Below are positions 36,202 through 46,023 of a stretch of 64,000 bases of DNA, one piece after another. Source of the stretch: Pseudolactococcus plantarum (GTDB lineage Bacteria > Bacillota > Bacilli > Lactobacillales > Streptococcaceae); NCBI RefSeq assembly GCF_002441715.1, contig NZ_JXJX01000003.1:120330-184329 (forward strand), given 5' to 3'. The notes under the pieces were generated by a model. It did no database searches. It worked only from the letters and a program-made list of their open reading frames with translations, and had not been told where the DNA came from. Position 1 is the first letter of the stretch; each line of letters starts with the position of its first letter. A program made the position numbers and the translations under genes.

Positions 36202-37548
36202 TTAGAAAAATTCAGCATATAAAGCTTTGATAGCAGCTGTTTCTTGATTAGTTTTGACGATAAACATGACAGATACTTCTGAAGATCCTTGGGATAACAT
36301 CTCGATGTTAATGCCAGCAGCTGCTAAGGCATTGGCAGCGCGTGCTGTGACACCGATATGCTCATTCATGTCTTCACCAACAATCATAATGATAGATAAG
36401 TCTTTTTCAAAATGAAGGGTATCTGGGTGGAGGACATCAGTTGCTTTTTGCGTGATGTGTTGCTCGGTCTCTTCTGTTAAATAACGATTTCGGATGATAA
36501 TACTCATATCATCGATACCAGTGGGCATATGTTCAAAGCGAATGTTAAAGTCTTCCAAAATTTGTAAGACTTTACGACCAAACCCAACTTCACGGTTCAT
36601 CAGATATTTTGAAATATTTAGGGATGTGAAATTACCATCACCAGCAATACCAACAACTGGGCTACCTGCTGTTGTTCGATTAGCGATAATACGTGTACCA
36701 GGATGATCTGGATTATTCGTATTTTTGATAACAAGTGGGATATTAGCACGATAAGCTGGTAATAAGGCTTCATCATGAAGGACTGAGAAACCAGCATAAG
36801 CAAGTTCACGCATTTCTTTATAAGTCAATTCTGTGATAGAACTTGGGTTAGAGATGATACCTGGGTGAGCTGAGAATATGCCATCAACATCTGTAAAGTT
36901 TTCATACAACTCTGCGTGTACACCAGCTGCGATAATAGACCCTGTAATATCAGAGCCACCACGTGAAAAAGTACAGATTTGGTTATCTTCAGTAATGCCG
37001 AAAAAGCCTGGGATGACTAAGGTTTCATCATAATGAGTTAATGTTTCAATCTTCTTGTAACTTGATGGTAGTAGACGTGCATTACCAGGTTCAGGTGTCA
37101 CGATAATCCCTGCTTCTTTTGGATGAACGTATCTTGCTTTAATGCCATTTTCACTGAAATATTCAGCGATGAGTTTGGCGTTGTTGTTTTCACCTGCTGC
37201 AAGAAACGTATCATATAAAAATTGATTATCGGTAATTGGTAATGTTGCAAGCGAGTGGATATCCTCTGAAATACTTGCCATGACAACACCAGGAATACCT
37301 AGCTCATCACAGATGCTTTGATAGCGGGCAATAATCCATTCTTGGTTTTCATGAACATCTTTTCCTGATGTGTAAGCTTCGTAGTAGGCGATTAATGCAT
37401 CGGTTACTTTAGTATCCTTGCCATGTCGTTTACCAGGAGCAGAAACAACAACGAATTTACGGCGATCGTCAGTTTTGACAATATTAAGGACTTTTGTGAG
37501 TTGTTCAGCACTTGCAAGTGATGAACCGCCAAATTTGATAACTTTCAA
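36202..37548 (-). CDS. lysC: Aspartate kinase
   Basis: A 448-residue enzyme that phosphorylates aspartate, the first step toward lysine/diaminopimelate, threonine and methionine. The kinase domain (residues ~1-290) has KFGGSS at residues 5-10, FSRGGSDITG near 215 and the FTDVDGIF block. Two ACT domains (~300-448) bind the feedback amino acid. In lactococci it is the single aspartate kinase and is sometimes named thrA. The gene is transcribed alone. I looked for a lysine riboswitch in the ~200 bases upstream and saw none. Confidence 0.92.
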   Translation of the reverse strand: MKVIKFGGSSLASAEQLTKVLNIVKTDDRRKFVVVSAPGKRHGKDTKVTDALIAYYEAYTSGKDVHENQEWIIARYQSICDELGIPGVVMASISEDIHSLATLPITDNQFLYDTFLAAGENNNAKLIAEYFSENGIKARYVHPKEAGIIVTPEPGNARLLPSSYKKIETLTHYDETLVIPGFFGITEDNQICTFSRGGSDITGSIIAAGVHAELYENFTDVDGIFSAHPGIISNPSSITELTYKEMRELAYAGFSVLHDEALLPAYRANIPLVIKNTNNPDHPGTRIIANRTTAGSPVVGIAGDGNFTSLNISKYLMNREVGFGRKVLQILEDFNIRFEHMPTGIDDMSIIIRNRYLTEETEQHITQKATDVLHPDTLHFEKDLSIIMIVGEDMNEHIGVTARAANALAAAGINIEMLSQGSSEVSVMFIVKTNQETAAIKALYAEFF

Positions 37549-37739
37549 AATAACATTTCCTTTGATTAGATTTTTTTAATGACTCGATTAGATTTTAATT
37601 AAGTTTTAAAGTATGATCTAACAGTAGTCAAACCGTTTAACAAATAAGAGATAACCTGATAAGTGACTTATGAAAGACCTGTTAATACACTATTTTAGCG
37701 AAAATTCAGAAAATTTTCAATACGCAATTTTTAATATTT

Positions 37740-37748
37740 TGGTAAAAT
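37740..37748 (+). promoter_or_regulatory. Extended -10 promoter abutting the PgmB-like gene
   Basis: TGGTAAAAT (37740-37748) has the extended -10 TG element and no convincing -35. The predicted start lies within one or two bases of the ATG at 37756, so the mRNA may be leaderless or nearly so. Confidence 0.5.
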
Positions 37749-37755
37749 AGGTCAT

Positions 37756-38397
37756 ATGAGTAAATTTAAAGTTATTATTTTTGATATGGATGGTGTTTTG
37801 GTTGATACAGAGAACTATTATTACACGAGACGTGAAACGTTTTTAACTAGTAAAGGTATTTCGATCAAACATTTATCACCTTTGGTATTTATCGGTGGTA
37901 ATATGAAGCAAGTCTGGCAGATGATATTGGCAGACGATTACGATAAGTGGGATGTACCAGCCCTACAAGCAGAGTACATGCAATATAAACGTGATCATAT
38001 AATCCCTTATGATACACTACTTTTTTCGGATGCCCCCATTATTTTGGAAGAATTGACGAAAAAAGGCTATCGATTGGGGCTTGCATCTAGTACTGCAAAA
38101 ATAGAAATATTGAAAGCACTCGACATGACTAACTTAGCTAAGTACTTTGATGTAGTTTTATCTGGAGATGATTTTAAAGAATCAAAACCAAATCCTGAAA
38201 TTTATCAAGTTGCCATGAAAGAGTTAGATGCTGCACCAACCGAAACCCTGATTATCGAAGATAGCACAAAAGGGATAACAGCAGGTGTTGCAGCGGGTGC
38301 AACTGTTTGGGGGATAAGAGATCACCAGTTTGGCTTAGATCAAAGTGGTGCAGTTGAACTCTTTGATACGTTAACTCAAATCAACGCAAGGCTATAA
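37756..38397 (+). CDS. HAD-IA hydrolase, beta-phosphoglucomutase/phosphatase-like
   Basis: A 213-residue HAD protein. Motif I FDMDGVLVDTE (nucleophile Asp10), motif II SST (~100), Lys in ESKPNPEIY (~146) and IIEDSTKGITAG (~170) are all present with the small alpha-helical C1 cap of the PgmB/GPH group. Members are beta-phosphoglucomutases or small phosphatases; the DxDGV pattern with following DTE is shared by both. Beta-phosphoglucomutase would act in a trehalose- or maltose-phosphorylase route, but no phosphorylase is nearby. There is hardly any ribosome site (AGG five bases before the ATG), consistent with a leaderless transcript. Confidence 0.82.
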   Translation: MSKFKVIIFDMDGVLVDTENYYYTRRETFLTSKGISIKHLSPLVFIGGNMKQVWQMILADDYDKWDVPALQAEYMQYKRDHIIPYDTLLFSDAPIILEELTKKGYRLGLASSTAKIEILKALDMTNLAKYFDVVLSGDDFKESKPNPEIYQVAMKELDAAPTETLIIEDSTKGITAGVAAGATVWGIRDHQFGLDQSGAVELFDTLTQINARL

Positions 38398-38536
38398 GGC
38401 ACCTGTTTGCAATGGTAATCATATTTTGAAAATGGCTGATAATATGATAAAATGAACTATTATAGTATAGTTTAGTGATTAGGAATAAATAACCAGATGG
38501 TGAGTATCAACTGATGGTTTTAGGAGTAGGTGTGAA

Positions 38537-40489
38537 GTGAAACGTTTTGAAATGTTTGTACCATTAGCGATTATCATCTTCATGACCGTGGTTTATTTGT
38601 TTGAATTGTTAATACTACGGTTTGCAAATTTTCAACAAACAGAAATCGTGTTATTACTGATTGTGAATGTCGTGATTACGGTTGTTTTTCTAGTGAGTTC
38701 AAGAGCTGCGAATGCAAAAAATCTCGATAATATTCGTGCGCTCAATGATCTTGCTGAAAATTCTTTGAATGCAACGTTAGATACAATGCCTATCGGCGTC
38801 CTTCGGTATTCAGATAAGGATTATACGCCGGAATGGTTTAATCCTTATGTTGATATTATTTTTGCAAATGATGAAGAAAAATTACAAGCTGATAAAATTA
38901 AAGAAATTGTACAAGATATTGACGACCAAGGTGTCCAGTATTTGCCTGTTGGCAAAAAGAAATATGCCATTAAAATTGATCATCAAAAGCATCTATTGTA
39001 TTTTATTGATGCGACAAGTGAAGTGGTCGCAAAAACGATTACCAGCGAAAGTAGACCGGTTATCGGGATCATATCAGTTGATAACTATGATGATGCGACT
39101 GACTTGATTTCAGATAGTAGTCGTACCTTGATCAACAATTTTATCGCAACAAAGATTGATGCAATTTCAAGTAAATATAATGTTTATACAAGTCGTTATA
39201 ATGCCAGTCGTTACTATGTGTACACAAATTATTTAACGTTGAAAAAGATCATGGATGATAAATTTGAATTTGTAACGACTTTTCGTGAAGAAGCGACAGA
39301 AAAGAATTTCTCTCTGACACTGTCAATTGGGATGTCTTATGGGTTAGAAAATTTTTCTAAAATTGGTAGAACAGCATTAAATAACTTAGAATTGGCACTT
39401 GTCCGTGGTGGCGATCAGGTCGTGATCAAAGAAAATATTAATACGGCTAAACCGATTTATTTTGGTGGTAATTCAGCAAGTCATATTCAAAAATCTAGGA
39501 CAAGAGCTAGAGCAATTGCAACAGCACTTAGAACGATTGTCAGAGAATCTGATAATGTGTTTGTCATGGGGCATAAGTATCCGGATATGGATGCATTAGG
39601 TGCTGCTGTTGTGACGAAAATATTTGCCAATATGAACAATAAAGAAGCATTTGTTGTGTATGACGAAAAACAGTTATTGCCAGATGTTGAACGTGCTATT
39701 GACAAATTAAATGAGTCTAAAGACGGCTTTGCCCATATCATCAGAATGGACACCGCTAGACAATTGAAGAAAACAAATTCTTTGTTAATTATGGTTGACC
39801 ACTCAAAAACAAGTCAAACGATGGATTATGAGTTTTATAAAAGCTTTGCCAAAGTGGTTGTGATTGACCATCATAGACGTGACGAAGATTTTCCAAAGAA
39901 TGCCTTGTTGACTTACATCGAAAGTGGTGCGTCATCTGCGTCTGAGTTGGTTACTGAGGTACTCCAATATCAAAATGATCAACCGCAGAAAATGTCAAAA
40001 GTAGAAGCTTCTATAGCCTTAGCAGGTATTTCTGTTGATACCAAAAACTTCTCTAAAGGCACAACAACGAGAACGTTTGAGGCCGCTTCTTTCTTACGCT
40101 CGCAAGGGGCTGACAATAACTTGATCAAAACCTTATTGGCAACTGAGTTTGATAAGTATAAAAAAGTCAATGAAATTGTATTGAATGCTGAATTTCACGA
40201 TCATATCGCTTTTGGTGTAGGGCTTTATCGCAAGATGTACGATAATGTCACAACAGCTAAGGCCGCTGATACCTTACTTGATATGGTGGGGGTAGATGCA
40301 GCGTTTGCAATTGTGAATCATGAAAAAGGATATGTTGCTGTGTCAGCAAGGTCTTCAGGAGACTTCAATGTCCAACGTATCATGGAAAAATTAGGTGGTG
40401 GTGGGCATTTTAATAATGCAGCCGCCCAAGTATATGATAAAACCCCTAACGATGTTAAAGAAGAATTATTAGACTTGATCAACGGTTAG
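38537..40489 (+). CDS. gdpP: Cyclic-di-AMP phosphodiesterase GdpP
   Basis: A 650-residue membrane protein. Two N-terminal helices (residues ~7-55) anchor it; then a PAS-like domain (~75-150), a degenerate GGDEF domain (~170-300), and a DHH/DHHA1 phosphodiesterase (~335-650). Catalytic Mn ligands are in GHKYPDMDALG and DHHRRDEDF, with GGGGHFNNAAA near the end. It hydrolyses the second messenger c-di-AMP to pApA and so controls potassium, osmolytes and wall stress. I start at GTG 38537, with GGAG at the right spacing; an ATG five codons on is the alternative. It is followed by rplI and the replicative helicase, the usual order in Lactobacillales. Confidence 0.95.
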   Translation: MKRFEMFVPLAIIIFMTVVYLFELLILRFANFQQTEIVLLLIVNVVITVVFLVSSRAANAKNLDNIRALNDLAENSLNATLDTMPIGVLRYSDKDYTPEWFNPYVDIIFANDEEKLQADKIKEIVQDIDDQGVQYLPVGKKKYAIKIDHQKHLLYFIDATSEVVAKTITSESRPVIGIISVDNYDDATDLISDSSRTLINNFIATKIDAISSKYNVYTSRYNASRYYVYTNYLTLKKIMDDKFEFVTTFREEATEKNFSLTLSIGMSYGLENFSKIGRTALNNLELALVRGGDQVVIKENINTAKPIYFGGNSASHIQKSRTRARAIATALRTIVRESDNVFVMGHKYPDMDALGAAVVTKIFANMNNKEAFVVYDEKQLLPDVERAIDKLNESKDGFAHIIRMDTARQLKKTNSLLIMVDHSKTSQTMDYEFYKSFAKVVVIDHHRRDEDFPKNALLTYIESGASSASELVTEVLQYQNDQPQKMSKVEASIALAGISVDTKNFSKGTTTRTFEAASFLRSQGADNNLIKTLLATEFDKYKKVNEIVLNAEFHDHIAFGVGLYRKMYDNVTTAKAADTLLDMVGVDAAFAIVNHEKGYVAVSARSSGDFNVQRIMEKLGGGGHFNNAAAQVYDKTPNDVKEELLDLING

Positions 40490-40534
40490 GTGCTGAGTAA
40501 AAAGTAAGTTAGTTAGGGTGTAAAAGGAGATAAA

Positions 40535-40987
40535 ATGAAAGTTATTTTTTTACAAGATGTTAAAGGTAAAGGTAAACGTGGTGAGGTAAAAGAAGTACCC
40601 ACAGGATTTGCACAAAACTTTTTAATCAAGAAAAATTTGGCTAAAGAAGCGACAGGTCAAGCAATGGCTGCTTTATCTGGACAAGTTAGAGCAGAAGAAA
40701 AGGCAGAAGCAGAGATTTTAGCAGAAGCCCAAGCACTGAAAGTTGAGTTGGAAAAAGACTCAACAATCGTTGAAATAAAAGAAAAAGTTGGTGCTGATGG
40801 TCGTTTATTTGGCGCAATCAATTCGAAAAAAATTGCAGATGCCTTAAATGATCAGTTTAAGTTAAAATTAGATAAGCATAAAATTCAATTACAATATCCT
40901 TTAAAAGCAATTGGCTCAAAAGATGTACCAGTAAAATTACATAAGGATGTTACAGCAACAATACGTGTAAAAATTTCGGAGAAATAA
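40535..40987 (+). CDS. rplI: 50S ribosomal protein L9
   Basis: A 150-residue protein with the classical N-terminal half [20 protein letters not shown] and GFAQNFLI, a long connecting helix (~40-80) and the C-terminal rRNA-binding half ([17 protein letters not shown]). It binds 23S rRNA domain V and helps keep the reading frame. AAAGGAG precedes the ATG. The stop is followed at once by the helicase ATG. Confidence 0.97.
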   Translation: MKVIFLQDVKGKGKRGEVKEVPTGFAQNFLIKKNLAKEATGQAMAALSGQVRAEEKAEAEILAEAQALKVELEKDSTIVEIKEKVGADGRLFGAINSKKIADALNDQFKLKLDKHKIQLQYPLKAIGSKDVPVKLHKDVTATIRVKISEK

Positions 40988-42349
40988 ATGGCTGATATCG
41001 ATGTGCTGAAAGCACCACCACAAGATTTACCAGCAGAGCAGGCTGTACTTGGGGCTATTTTCCTTGATAGCGAGCGGTTAATAGAAGTATCTGAATATTT
41101 GGTAGCAGAAGACTTTTATAAAACGTCGCATCAAATCATCTTTCGAATCATGACGCGTTTGCAAGATGAACGCAGCCCGATTGATGTCTTGACTGTTCAT
41201 ACCCTTTTAGATAATCAAGGAGACCTTGAGACTATTGGAGGGATTTCATATATAGCAGAATTAGCGGCCAGTACACCAACGGCTGCTAATGCTGTTTTCT
41301 ACGCAAAGATAGTTTCTGAGAAATCACTCCTTCGTAAACTCATTCGTCAGTTGACTGATTCGGTGGAGCGTGCTTATTCTCAAGATGAACCAGCAGATGA
41401 TATCATTGCGATGGCAGAAAAAGGGATTGTGGCTGTTACAGAAGGCAGAACACGATCTGGTTTTAGAAAAATATCAGAAATCATTGATGCGAATTACGAT
41501 GAAATTGAGCGCTTGTCAAAACAAAAATCGACCGTTACAGGTATTTCGACAGGATATCCTGCGCTTGATGAGAAAACAACGGGACTTCATGAAGGTGAAT
41601 TGATTATCTTAGCAGCACGTCCTGCAATGGGGAAAACTGCTTTTGCCTTAAATATTGCTGCTAATATTGGTAAGTTGGGACAAACAGTCGCGATATTTTC
41701 TTTGGAGATGGGTGCTGAAAGTTTAGTTAACCGCATGGTTTCCTCAGAAGGCTTAATCGATGCTTTTGCCTTGAGAACAGGTAAATTAACTGATGATGAT
41801 TGGAGCAATCTAATTATTGCCCAAGGTCAACTCGCTGATAGGAGCATTTATGTTGATGATTCACCAGGGATAAAAATCACTGAAATTCGAGCAAGAGCAA
41901 GAAAACTGGCACAGGAAAAAGATGGCTTAGGACTTATTTTAATCGATTACCTACAACTCATCACGGGTACAGGTAAAGAAAATAGACAACAAGAGGTTTC
42001 TGAAATTTCTCGTCAACTAAAAGTGTTGGCTAAGGAATTGAAAGTGCCGATAATTGCCCTCAGTCAGCTCAGTCGTGGTGTGGAACAACGAGAAGATAAA
42101 CGACCTAAACTATCAGACTTGCGTGAATCAGGGTCTATTGAGCAGGATGCAGATATTGTTGCCTTTATTCATCGGGAAGCTTATTATCAAAATCCAAATG
42201 ATACAGAGGTAGAAATCGATAATAAGGCAGAAATTATTTTTGCCAAAAATCGTTCAGGTGAAACAGGTACAGCTGAATTGATGTGGGTAGGTCAATTTAC
42301 TAAGTTTACCAGTATTGATACACACCATGACTCAGGGGGATACTACTAA
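40988..42349 (+). CDS. dnaB: Replicative DNA helicase
   Basis: A 453-residue hexameric helicase that unwinds DNA at the replication fork. N-terminal primase-interacting domain (~10-115), linker, then the RecA-like motor with Walker A ARPAMGKTAF (~210), Walker B LILIDYLQLI (~316) and the SQLSRGVEQR arginine block. It corresponds to Bacillus DnaC. The start codon is directly after the rplI stop, so translation is coupled. Confidence 0.96.
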   Translation: MADIDVLKAPPQDLPAEQAVLGAIFLDSERLIEVSEYLVAEDFYKTSHQIIFRIMTRLQDERSPIDVLTVHTLLDNQGDLETIGGISYIAELAASTPTAANAVFYAKIVSEKSLLRKLIRQLTDSVERAYSQDEPADDIIAMAEKGIVAVTEGRTRSGFRKISEIIDANYDEIERLSKQKSTVTGISTGYPALDEKTTGLHEGELIILAARPAMGKTAFALNIAANIGKLGQTVAIFSLEMGAESLVNRMVSSEGLIDAFALRTGKLTDDDWSNLIIAQGQLADRSIYVDDSPGIKITEIRARARKLAQEKDGLGLILIDYLQLITGTGKENRQQEVSEISRQLKVLAKELKVPIIALSQLSRGVEQREDKRPKLSDLRESGSIEQDADIVAFIHREAYYQNPNDTEVEIDNKAEIIFAKNRSGETGTAELMWVGQFTKFTSIDTHHDSGGYY

Positions 42350-42379
42350 AATATACTGTAGATTTTAAGAGCCCTTTCA

Positions 42380-42388
42380 TGTTATAAT
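42380..42388 (+). promoter_or_regulatory. Extended -10 promoter of the Veg-family gene
   Basis: TGTTATAAT (TG at 42380-42381, TATAAT at 42383-42388), consensus with the extended TG; no clear -35. Confidence 0.6.
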
Positions 42389-42447
42389 AGAAATACTGTA
42401 AAAGTTCATCTAGGTGAATGAGAAGAATGCAAAGAAATGAGAATAAA

Positions 42448-42696
42448 ATGGATAGCCAAGAAGTCGGAAAAATAATCGAAATCAAAAAAGAGGTAGCATT
42501 ACACCTTGGTGAAGAAGTTGAAATCACAGATCATTACGGTCGTAAACGTGAGAACAGACATAAAGTAACCTTGACAGAAGTTTTTGATACACACTTTGTT
42601 GTAGAAAAATACTTACCTAGAGGTCAAAAAATTGTTGAATCTTATATGTATGCTGATATTTTAACTCAGTCTACATTGATCCACTATAAAGGCTAA
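42448..42696 (+). CDS. Veg-family protein (DUF1021)
   Basis: An 82-residue protein with the family pattern: IIEIKKEVALHLGEEVEI at the N terminus, a GRKR turn in the middle and SYMYADILTQ near the end. In Bacillus, Veg stimulates biofilm matrix genes; in lactic acid bacteria its role is not known. The start is uncertain. The ATG at 42448 matches the family length but has only a weak ribosome site; an ATG at 42427 with AGGTG ten bases upstream would add seven residues. Confidence 0.8.
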   Translation: MDSQEVGKIIEIKKEVALHLGEEVEITDHYGRKRENRHKVTLTEVFDTHFVVEKYLPRGQKIVESYMYADILTQSTLIHYKG

Positions 42697-42739
42697 ACAG
42701 GGTGTTGAAAAATGATTTGGGAAGGAGGATTCTATCATC

Positions 42740-43540
42740 GTGATACAAGGAAATGATGTAGATTGGCATTATGTGCCTTTAAATAATTCATTTGGTCAGA
42801 ATATCAACAACGTATTTTATGCTACGTTTGGTAATCAAAAAGCCTTTGTAAAAGTCAATGCAAGCCCGTTATTAGTGTCAATTTCACAAGTTGGTTTGAC
42901 GCCAAAAATTATCTGGACAAAACGTAATAGCAATGGCGATATGTTAACGGCACAATCTTGGATAGATGGTCTTGTCTTAGATGCTACTGAGATGGGAGAT
43001 ATGCAAGTCAATCAGACACTTGCAACGTTACACCATAGCAAGATGTTGATAGAAGCCTTCAAAAAATTTGGTAATCATGTCACAACACCTAGGCACTTAG
43101 TGGATACGTTATATAAAGACGCACATAAGAGTTTATTAAACAATTCCTATCTATCAGGTATGTTATCAGAGTTACGTGAAGCAACTCCGAAGTTTGATCC
43201 TCAAAAAGCAGTTGTCGTTCATGGCGATGTGAATCATCATAATTGGTTGAAAAATGATCATAGCGGTAAAATCTATCTTGTAGATTGGGATACCGTGGCT
43301 TTATCAGATCCTTTTGTTGATGTGGCACATTTGTTAAGTCATTATATCGCACCAAATAAATGGAGAGAGTGGTTGTCATACTCAGGCTACCGAGTAGATG
43401 AAGAAGCTTATGCGAAAGTAAAATGGTACGGTATGTTATCGTTTCTAAAACAAATTAATGAGAATTTGTGGTCAGATAATTTACAAGCCGCTAATCTAGA
43501 AATTATCGGATTAAGAAATTTTTCTAATATTTTTAAATAA
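42740..43540 (+). CDS. ccrZ: Cell cycle regulator CcrZ, phosphotransferase fold
   Basis: A 266-residue kinase of the choline/aminoglycoside phosphotransferase fold. HGDVNHHNW (~residue 162) is the catalytic loop and LVDWD (~182) the metal-binding motif. It resembles pneumococcal CcrZ along its length (for example DVAHLLSHYI and WREWLSYSGY), and as there it sits directly upstream of trmB. CcrZ is placed at midcell by FtsZ and couples division with DnaA-driven replication start. The start is the GTG at 42740, with AAGGAGG eleven bases upstream; no ATG fits. A terminator follows. Confidence 0.88.
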   Translation: MIQGNDVDWHYVPLNNSFGQNINNVFYATFGNQKAFVKVNASPLLVSISQVGLTPKIIWTKRNSNGDMLTAQSWIDGLVLDATEMGDMQVNQTLATLHHSKMLIEAFKKFGNHVTTPRHLVDTLYKDAHKSLLNNSYLSGMLSELREATPKFDPQKAVVVHGDVNHHNWLKNDHSGKIYLVDWDTVALSDPFVDVAHLLSHYIAPNKWREWLSYSGYRVDEEAYAKVKWYGMLSFLKQINENLWSDNLQAANLEIIGLRNFSNIFK

Positions 43541-43544
43541 AGTA

Positions 43545-43575
43545 AAGAGGAGACTGGTGTCTCCTTGTTTCTGTT
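43545..43575 (+). terminator. Terminator after ccrZ
   Basis: AGGAGAC / GTCTCCT stem with a four-base loop followed by TTGTTTCTG, right after the stop. Confidence 0.65.
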
Positions 43576-43650
43576 AATGGGAATTAATATCGCTTTTGAA
43601 TTAACCCAAAGTAACATTGCATGATATAAAAGCATAGAGTAGGAGTAGAG

Positions 43651-44319
43651 ATGCGCGTTAGAAATCGTAAGGGTGCACCAGAGATGATGGCTCAAAATAC
43701 CCAATACGTCGTTGAAAATCCCGAAGCATTTAAGGGGAGATGGTCAGAAAAATTTGGTAATGAAAATCCTATCCATATTGAAGTAGGATCTGGTAAAGGT
43801 GCGTTTATTACAGGAATGGCACAAAAAAATCCAAATATTAATTATATTGCGATTGATATGCAATTAACTGTGCTATCTTATGCTTTAGATAAAGTTTTAG
43901 AGCTGGCACTACCAAATGTTCAGTTGTTACATGTAGATGGTAGTAGTTTGACGAATTATTTCGCTGATGGTGAAGTAGATCAACTCTATCTCAACTTTTC
44001 AGATCCATGGCCTAAAAGCCGTCATGAGAAGAGACGCTTAACTTACAAAGATTTCCTTAAAACGTATGAGATGATCCTTGTCAAACAAGGTCAGATACAT
44101 TTTAAAACGGATAACAGAGGCTTGTTTGAATACTCTTTAAGTGCGATGAGTCAATATGGCATGACACTTAATCAGGTATGGTTAGATTTACATGCAGATG
44201 AAACGTTTGCTGAGCAAAATGTCAAGACAGAATATGAAACTAAATTTTCTGAAAAAGGTCAAGTGATCTATCGTGTGGAGGCACAATTTCAAGATGAAAT
44301 GTCCAAAATGTCAATCTGA
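43651..44319 (+). CDS. trmB: tRNA (guanine-N7-)-methyltransferase
   Basis: A 222-residue enzyme that makes m7G at position 46 of tRNA. SAM-binding [10 protein letters not shown] (~48), then [16 protein letters not shown] (~118), the TrmB signature, and [10 protein letters not shown] (~150). TAGGAG stands upstream of the ATG. The 3' end overlaps nrdR by 26 bases. The order ccrZ-trmB-nrdR-dnaB-dnaI-der seen here is close to that in streptococci. Confidence 0.96.
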   Translation: MRVRNRKGAPEMMAQNTQYVVENPEAFKGRWSEKFGNENPIHIEVGSGKGAFITGMAQKNPNINYIAIDMQLTVLSYALDKVLELALPNVQLLHVDGSSLTNYFADGEVDQLYLNFSDPWPKSRHEKRRLTYKDFLKTYEMILVKQGQIHFKTDNRGLFEYSLSAMSQYGMTLNQVWLDLHADETFAEQNVKTEYETKFSEKGQVIYRVEAQFQDEMSKMSI

Positions 44320-44746
44320 AGAATCTAGAGTTGTTGACAGCCGACAATCTGAGAATAGTATCAGACGGCGTCGTGAATGTGAAACTTGTCATAATCGCTT
44401 TACCACGTTTGAACGCATCGAAGAAATGCCCTTATTAGTCATCAAAAAAGATGACACGAGAGAAGTATTTAACCGTGATAAAATCATTACAGGAATTGTT
44501 CGCAGTGCACAGAAACGTCCAGTATCCTCAGAAGCGATTGAAAAAACAGTTGAACGTGTTGAGAGAAAAATACGTATGCTTGCTGAAAATGAAGTCAGTT
44601 CTGATGTCGTTGGTGAGTATGTGATGGAAGAATTGGCTGAACTAGATGAAATTACTTACGTTCGATTCGCTAGTGTCTATCGTAGCTTTAAAGATGTTAG
44701 TGATCTTGAAGAGTTGCTACGAAATATTACCAAAAAAAATAAATAA
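44294..44746 (+). CDS. nrdR: Transcriptional repressor NrdR
   Basis: A 150-residue repressor of ribonucleotide reductase genes. The N-terminal zinc ribbon (CPKC at residues 3-6 and CETCHNRF at ~31-38) is followed by an ATP-cone domain ([16 protein letters not shown], ~48-63) that senses ATP/dATP. The start ATG at 44294 lies inside the trmB coding region, with 26 bases overlap; the longer frame from 44273 would add unrelated residues before the zinc ribbon. Confidence 0.95.
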   Translation: MKCPKCQSEESRVVDSRQSENSIRRRRECETCHNRFTTFERIEEMPLLVIKKDDTREVFNRDKIITGIVRSAQKRPVSSEAIEKTVERVERKIRMLAENEVSSDVVGEYVMEELAELDEITYVRFASVYRSFKDVSDLEELLRNITKKNK

Positions 44747-44831
44747 GCTAAGCCCTCTATCACTCGCTTAGACAAAACAATAGATGATACACTAGTCATG
44801 AATGTGAAACCTTATCATAAGAGGAGTTGCG

Positions 44832-46022
44832 ATGAGACCAATTGATAAATTTACTTGTTATAATAGTGAAAAAATCAGCTTTGATGCTGATATATTTGTG
44901 CGCTATTATCAACCGTTGCTAGGCTTAAACGGCTTTGCGCTTTATCAATTTTTGCGTGCATTTCCTTCTCAGACAGGTAGACTATCTGAGCTATTAAATC
45001 AACTTGATTATGGTATGAATGATTTAGAAACTAGTATTGATAAACTATCAGCATTAAAGTTACTAGATATCTATGATGATCATGGGCACATTCATTTTGT
45101 CTTATATAGCCACTTAACGCCAGAAGTTTTTTTGTCGGATCCACTATATAAACAACTCTTAATCGACAAAATAGGCCAGACTGCAGTAGGCAAGCTGATG
45201 CTATCAACAGAAGTTTCAGGAAAGAAAACATCGAAAAAGTTTTCTGATGTCTATCGTGTATCAGAACTTCAAGAGCCCGAAACAGGTTTATCGACTCAAA
45301 CGGGTGAACAAAAGTTAGATATGGGTGCTTTTCAAATCGCCATGCAGCAACAAGGTATCCATTATGTTGACGAAACAAAGGATATCTTGGCGCTTTATGC
45401 ATTATCTGAAAAATTTGGATTAGATTGGTACCAATTATTCAAGATAGCAGAAGTGACACAAAATGTAGATCATTCAATGAACACAGCAAATATGTCACGT
45501 CGACTCATCACGCAAAACCAAAAGCAGCCTAAGCTAGTTGATTTTTCAAAAGCAGAACAAGCATTAATACGGACTGCAAAATCTGGCAGACCAGAGGTGC
45601 TACTAGCACAAATCAAAAAGCGTCGATTTGATGGGCATCCAACACAAAAAGAGAGACAACTTTTAGCAAGATTATCACGTGATGGCGTGTCTGATGAGAT
45701 TCAAAATATGCTGATTATTTATTTTCTGGAGATTCGCGGATATTCTAATATCTCGGATTATATAGAAGAGCAAGCTAACCGTTGGAAAAAAGATAAAATT
45801 ACATCTGCAGAGTTAGCAGTCAAATGGTTAGCAACGTATCAAAGTAAACAAGCTGAGAAAATCAAGCAAAAGGGACAACCTAAAAAGACGACTGCACCAG
45901 TAGGGAGTCAAACACCTGAGTGGTATGAACCAGCTTATAAAAATGAGACGAGTGAAGATCAACAAGCTGAACTTGAAAAAATTAAACGTGATACACTTAA
46001 GAAAATGAATGGAGGTGACTGA
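44832..46022 (+). CDS. dnaB: Replication initiation and membrane attachment protein (Bacillus-type DnaB)
   Basis: A 396-residue protein that helps load the replicative helicase at oriC and at restart sites; this is DnaB in Bacillus naming, not the helicase. The N-terminal winged-helix domain begins with the typical DADIFVRYYQPLLGLNGFAL, and a DnaD-like helical domain lies near residues 240-330 (LLIIYFLEIRGYSNISDYIEEQANRW region). The C-terminal tail is charged and probably flexible. GAGGAG precedes the ATG. Its end contains the ribosome site of dnaI. Confidence 0.9.
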   Translation: MRPIDKFTCYNSEKISFDADIFVRYYQPLLGLNGFALYQFLRAFPSQTGRLSELLNQLDYGMNDLETSIDKLSALKLLDIYDDHGHIHFVLYSHLTPEVFLSDPLYKQLLIDKIGQTAVGKLMLSTEVSGKKTSKKFSDVYRVSELQEPETGLSTQTGEQKLDMGAFQIAMQQQGIHYVDETKDILALYALSEKFGLDWYQLFKIAEVTQNVDHSMNTANMSRRLITQNQKQPKLVDFSKAEQALIRTAKSGRPEVLLAQIKKRRFDGHPTQKERQLLARLSRDGVSDEIQNMLIIYFLEIRGYSNISDYIEEQANRWKKDKITSAELAVKWLATYQSKQAEKIKQKGQPKKTTAPVGSQTPEWYEPAYKNETSEDQQAELEKIKRDTLKKMNGGD

Positions 46023-46023
46023 A

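Noticed and set aside
37549..37755. Lysine riboswitch before aspartate kinase.
   Set aside because: I see neither the conserved lysine-riboswitch core sequences nor a terminator before the gene.
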